Source of the DNA: Eremophila alpestris peregrina
Lineage: Eukaryota; Chordata; Aves; Passeriformes; Alaudidae
Reading direction: 5' to 3'
DNA: 64,000 nt
Assembly: GCA_009792885.1 (NCBI GenBank)
Contig: WMCF01000205.1
Span: forward strand, 1 to 64,000
Shown: one piece after another, positions 62,001 to 64,000 of the stretch
Position numbering within the stretch: position 1 is the stretch's first letter
Layout of the letters: the number at the start of each line of letters is the position of its first letter
The notes under the pieces: generated by a model
What the model was told of the DNA's origin: nothing
Database searches by the model: none
Seen by the model: the letters and a program-made list of their open reading frames with translations, nothing else
Program-made: the position numbers and the translations under genes

Positions 62001-64000
62001 CAAAACTCCAGGCAGCCTTAATGAACATTGCCGGTGTTAATTGGGAAGCCTTGCTGGGAAAGCATGGGGAAATGGAAAATGCCATCCTTGTGTCACCCCT
62101 GCAATGAACAGCATGGGCAGCACTGGAGCTCTGGAGCACACCGTGGCTCTGGGGCAAGAGATCTCTCCCTGTGCCTGCCTGGGACTTCTATAGGCTGTCC
62201 TGTTTAGCCACAAGCTAATTTATTGCGGGCTGTGCTAAAATGGTGTGATAGCTTAGTGAACTATGTAAATAAAGGCACTGGTATTAGAAATCCCTGGTGT
62301 CATAGGACCCAGGCACTTCTTCACTTGATACTGGTTATGTCGTTGATGTTTTTTGCATGCATGGACTTAAAATTGTTTACTTAACTTTTAAGAGATAATA
62401 ATAAAGCCCCTAGTAATGTCCTAGAAGCCCTGCTATTGTTTGAGCTGTATTATACCATCAGTGATTGCCTAACTGCAGTTTGCTGATGATGCCCTAATTG
62501 CATGGAAGTCATAGCAATGTGCATTCCTCTATGGGGATTTTCCTTAGAATAAACACTTCTTTAATGTGTTGTGGGTTTTTTTCAGTCTGAAACTTGTAAG
62601 AGAAATGTTTATACTGGGGAAAGATATAATATCCGTTCTAACCACTTCTCTCTAAAATTAAATTTTTCTTTTTTTCTTTTTAAGGAAACAAAAGTTTAGC
62701 ATCTCCTCCAAAGTCTTCTAGCTTCAGATCACGTCATATAACATTAACATTTCTGTCCCAGTTTTACAATTATTTTTTCTTCTGCTTAGCATGCTCTTTT
62801 GCTCTGTCTGTTGGGTATAAAGCGGAGTAAAATTGAAACTCGTGCGAGATGGGAGGCCTGGATCCCTACTGAGACTAGCTAATGTTACAAAGTTGATTTT
62901 AATTTCCTTTAAGCTGTGTGTCTTTCCAAAAGTATTTGCTATCCATGTCCAACACCTGAAGTGTTTTATCACACTCAGCTCTCTATAAGTCAGTAGGACT
63001 CAGACCCATGGGTACGTTAGAAATGCTCAAATATGGCTTGGGAATTTCCAGTGTGGCTGCAGAAACCCCAAAAGCTGACAGCCAGGTAACCCAAGTCCCT
63101 TCCCTAATATTTCTTAGCAACCTAAATATTTTACTCTCTTAGCCAACATTCATTATAGCTCCTTAAAGATGTTTTCCAGACTGGGTGTGATAAGTTCACT
63201 GTTTAGCTCGGAAAATTGCAGAACCAGTTGTAAGATAGGAAAGTTAGGGGATTTATTTGCAGCTGTACAACAGTGATGGAGCCATAACTGTTGCTTTGGC
63301 TCTGGGATATCACTGTGGTGACAGGCAGGCTGGTGGTGGGTGGCAGTGCTGCAGTAATATATGTGTGTGATAACTGTACAACTGTATTTGTGCCCTCTCT
63401 GTCTGATGGAAATATTTGGAGTGCTTACATTTTAATATATTCAGTATTTTTATTTTTGGGAAATGAAAACATCAGAATGATCGTTCCGTACTTCTTTGTG
63501 TGCAGGTGCCTGTTTATCTGTATAAACATTAAAGAGAACTTGTGGAAAAGGACTTCCAAAAAATTTGAGATTTAAAAATTATCTTAGTCCTCTATAGATT
63601 TGGTCTTGTTTTAAGTGTCAGACTTCCTTTTGTTTCTTAGTTTATAGGGATCCAGAAAAACTGGAGAGGTTAATTTTCTCAAATTGTATTGCAAAGAGCC
63701 TATTTAAGGGTAGAGAAGTGAAACCTTCCCCTGTTCAGCAGAGGGGGGAATAGCCCTGGAAGAGCAGTCCTGCTGGTGAAAGATGATGGAAGTGTGGGCC
63801 TGCCATCCACAGGGGAAGGTTGTGTGGAAAGCTGCGAGGTTTTGGTGTGTGCCAAGAGCAGGATTCCCAGTTTGTGGCAAGGGAGGATAAAACTCACATT
63901 TTTGGTACAATCTCCAGCTGGTGTCCCTAGCCTGCTTCAGTTTCCCTGCTCCTTCTCAGCAGAGGGAATACTTTGTCTGCTTAGGTTTCTCACATACTGG
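53038..64000 (+). other. AFG2A intron 13, continues past the window
   Basis: I looked for the next expected coding stretch (sensor and arginine-finger region of module 2) and did not find it, so this is one intron of more than 10.9 kb. A GTTT run lies near 54330-54350. No nested gene, RNA gene or clear repeat was identified. Confidence 0.6.

Noticed and set aside
1..64000. CRISPR arrays, tRNA or rRNA genes, prokaryotic operons
   Set aside because: None seen. Composition, introns and LINE remnants mark this as vertebrate nuclear DNA, and no regularly spaced repeat-spacer pattern or cloverleaf was noticed by eye.

Overview
This window reads as vertebrate nuclear DNA, most likely from a bird. 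Its exons are short and bounded by GT/AG, its introns run from a few hundred bases to over 10 kb, and its only recognisable interspersed repeats are CR1-type LINE fragments with avian-looking 3' ends. There are no operons and no long prokaryote-like genes. A run of 81 N (17070-17150) marks an assembly gap.

The right three quarters (17317 to the window end) hold the 5' part of AFG2A (SPATA5), a two-domain AAA+ ATPase that acts in cytoplasmic maturation of pre-60S ribosomes. Thirteen + strand exons join in a consistent phase with no frame break. They encode about 720 residues: the N-terminal domain, the complete first AAA+ module, and the second module as far as its Walker B motif. The remaining exons lie beyond 64000. 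At 17000-17232 on the opposite strand is a probable first exon of NUDT6, head-to-head with AFG2A and sharing a CpG-island promoter; only 84 bases separate the two start codons. The N-run falls inside this exon, and I could not find the later NUDT6 exons in the window.

The left part (about 2640-8830, - strand) holds the unexpected content: a series of exon-like blocks with conserved splice signals that resemble the C-terminal part of URB1 (NPA1/DUF3535-type nucleolar pre-60S factor), ending in a stop codon and an AATAAA signal. The copy looks decayed: one exon lacks about 10 bases, one lacks a single base, one has lost its GT donor and one carries an in-frame TAA. No earlier URB1 exons were recognised. 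Retained introns argue for a DNA-level segmental duplication or translocation rather than a retrocopy. From general knowledge of vertebrate synteny, URB1 is not a neighbour of NUDT6/AFG2A.

Between the URB1-like block and NUDT6 exon 1 lie a GC-rich tandem array (about 9350-10265) whose units of about 345 bp repeat YY1-like (CCGCCATCTT) and ETS-like (CTTCCGG) motifs, then AT-rich DNA, an A/T-only low-complexity tract (about 10915-11660), and about 5 kb with no gene I can support.
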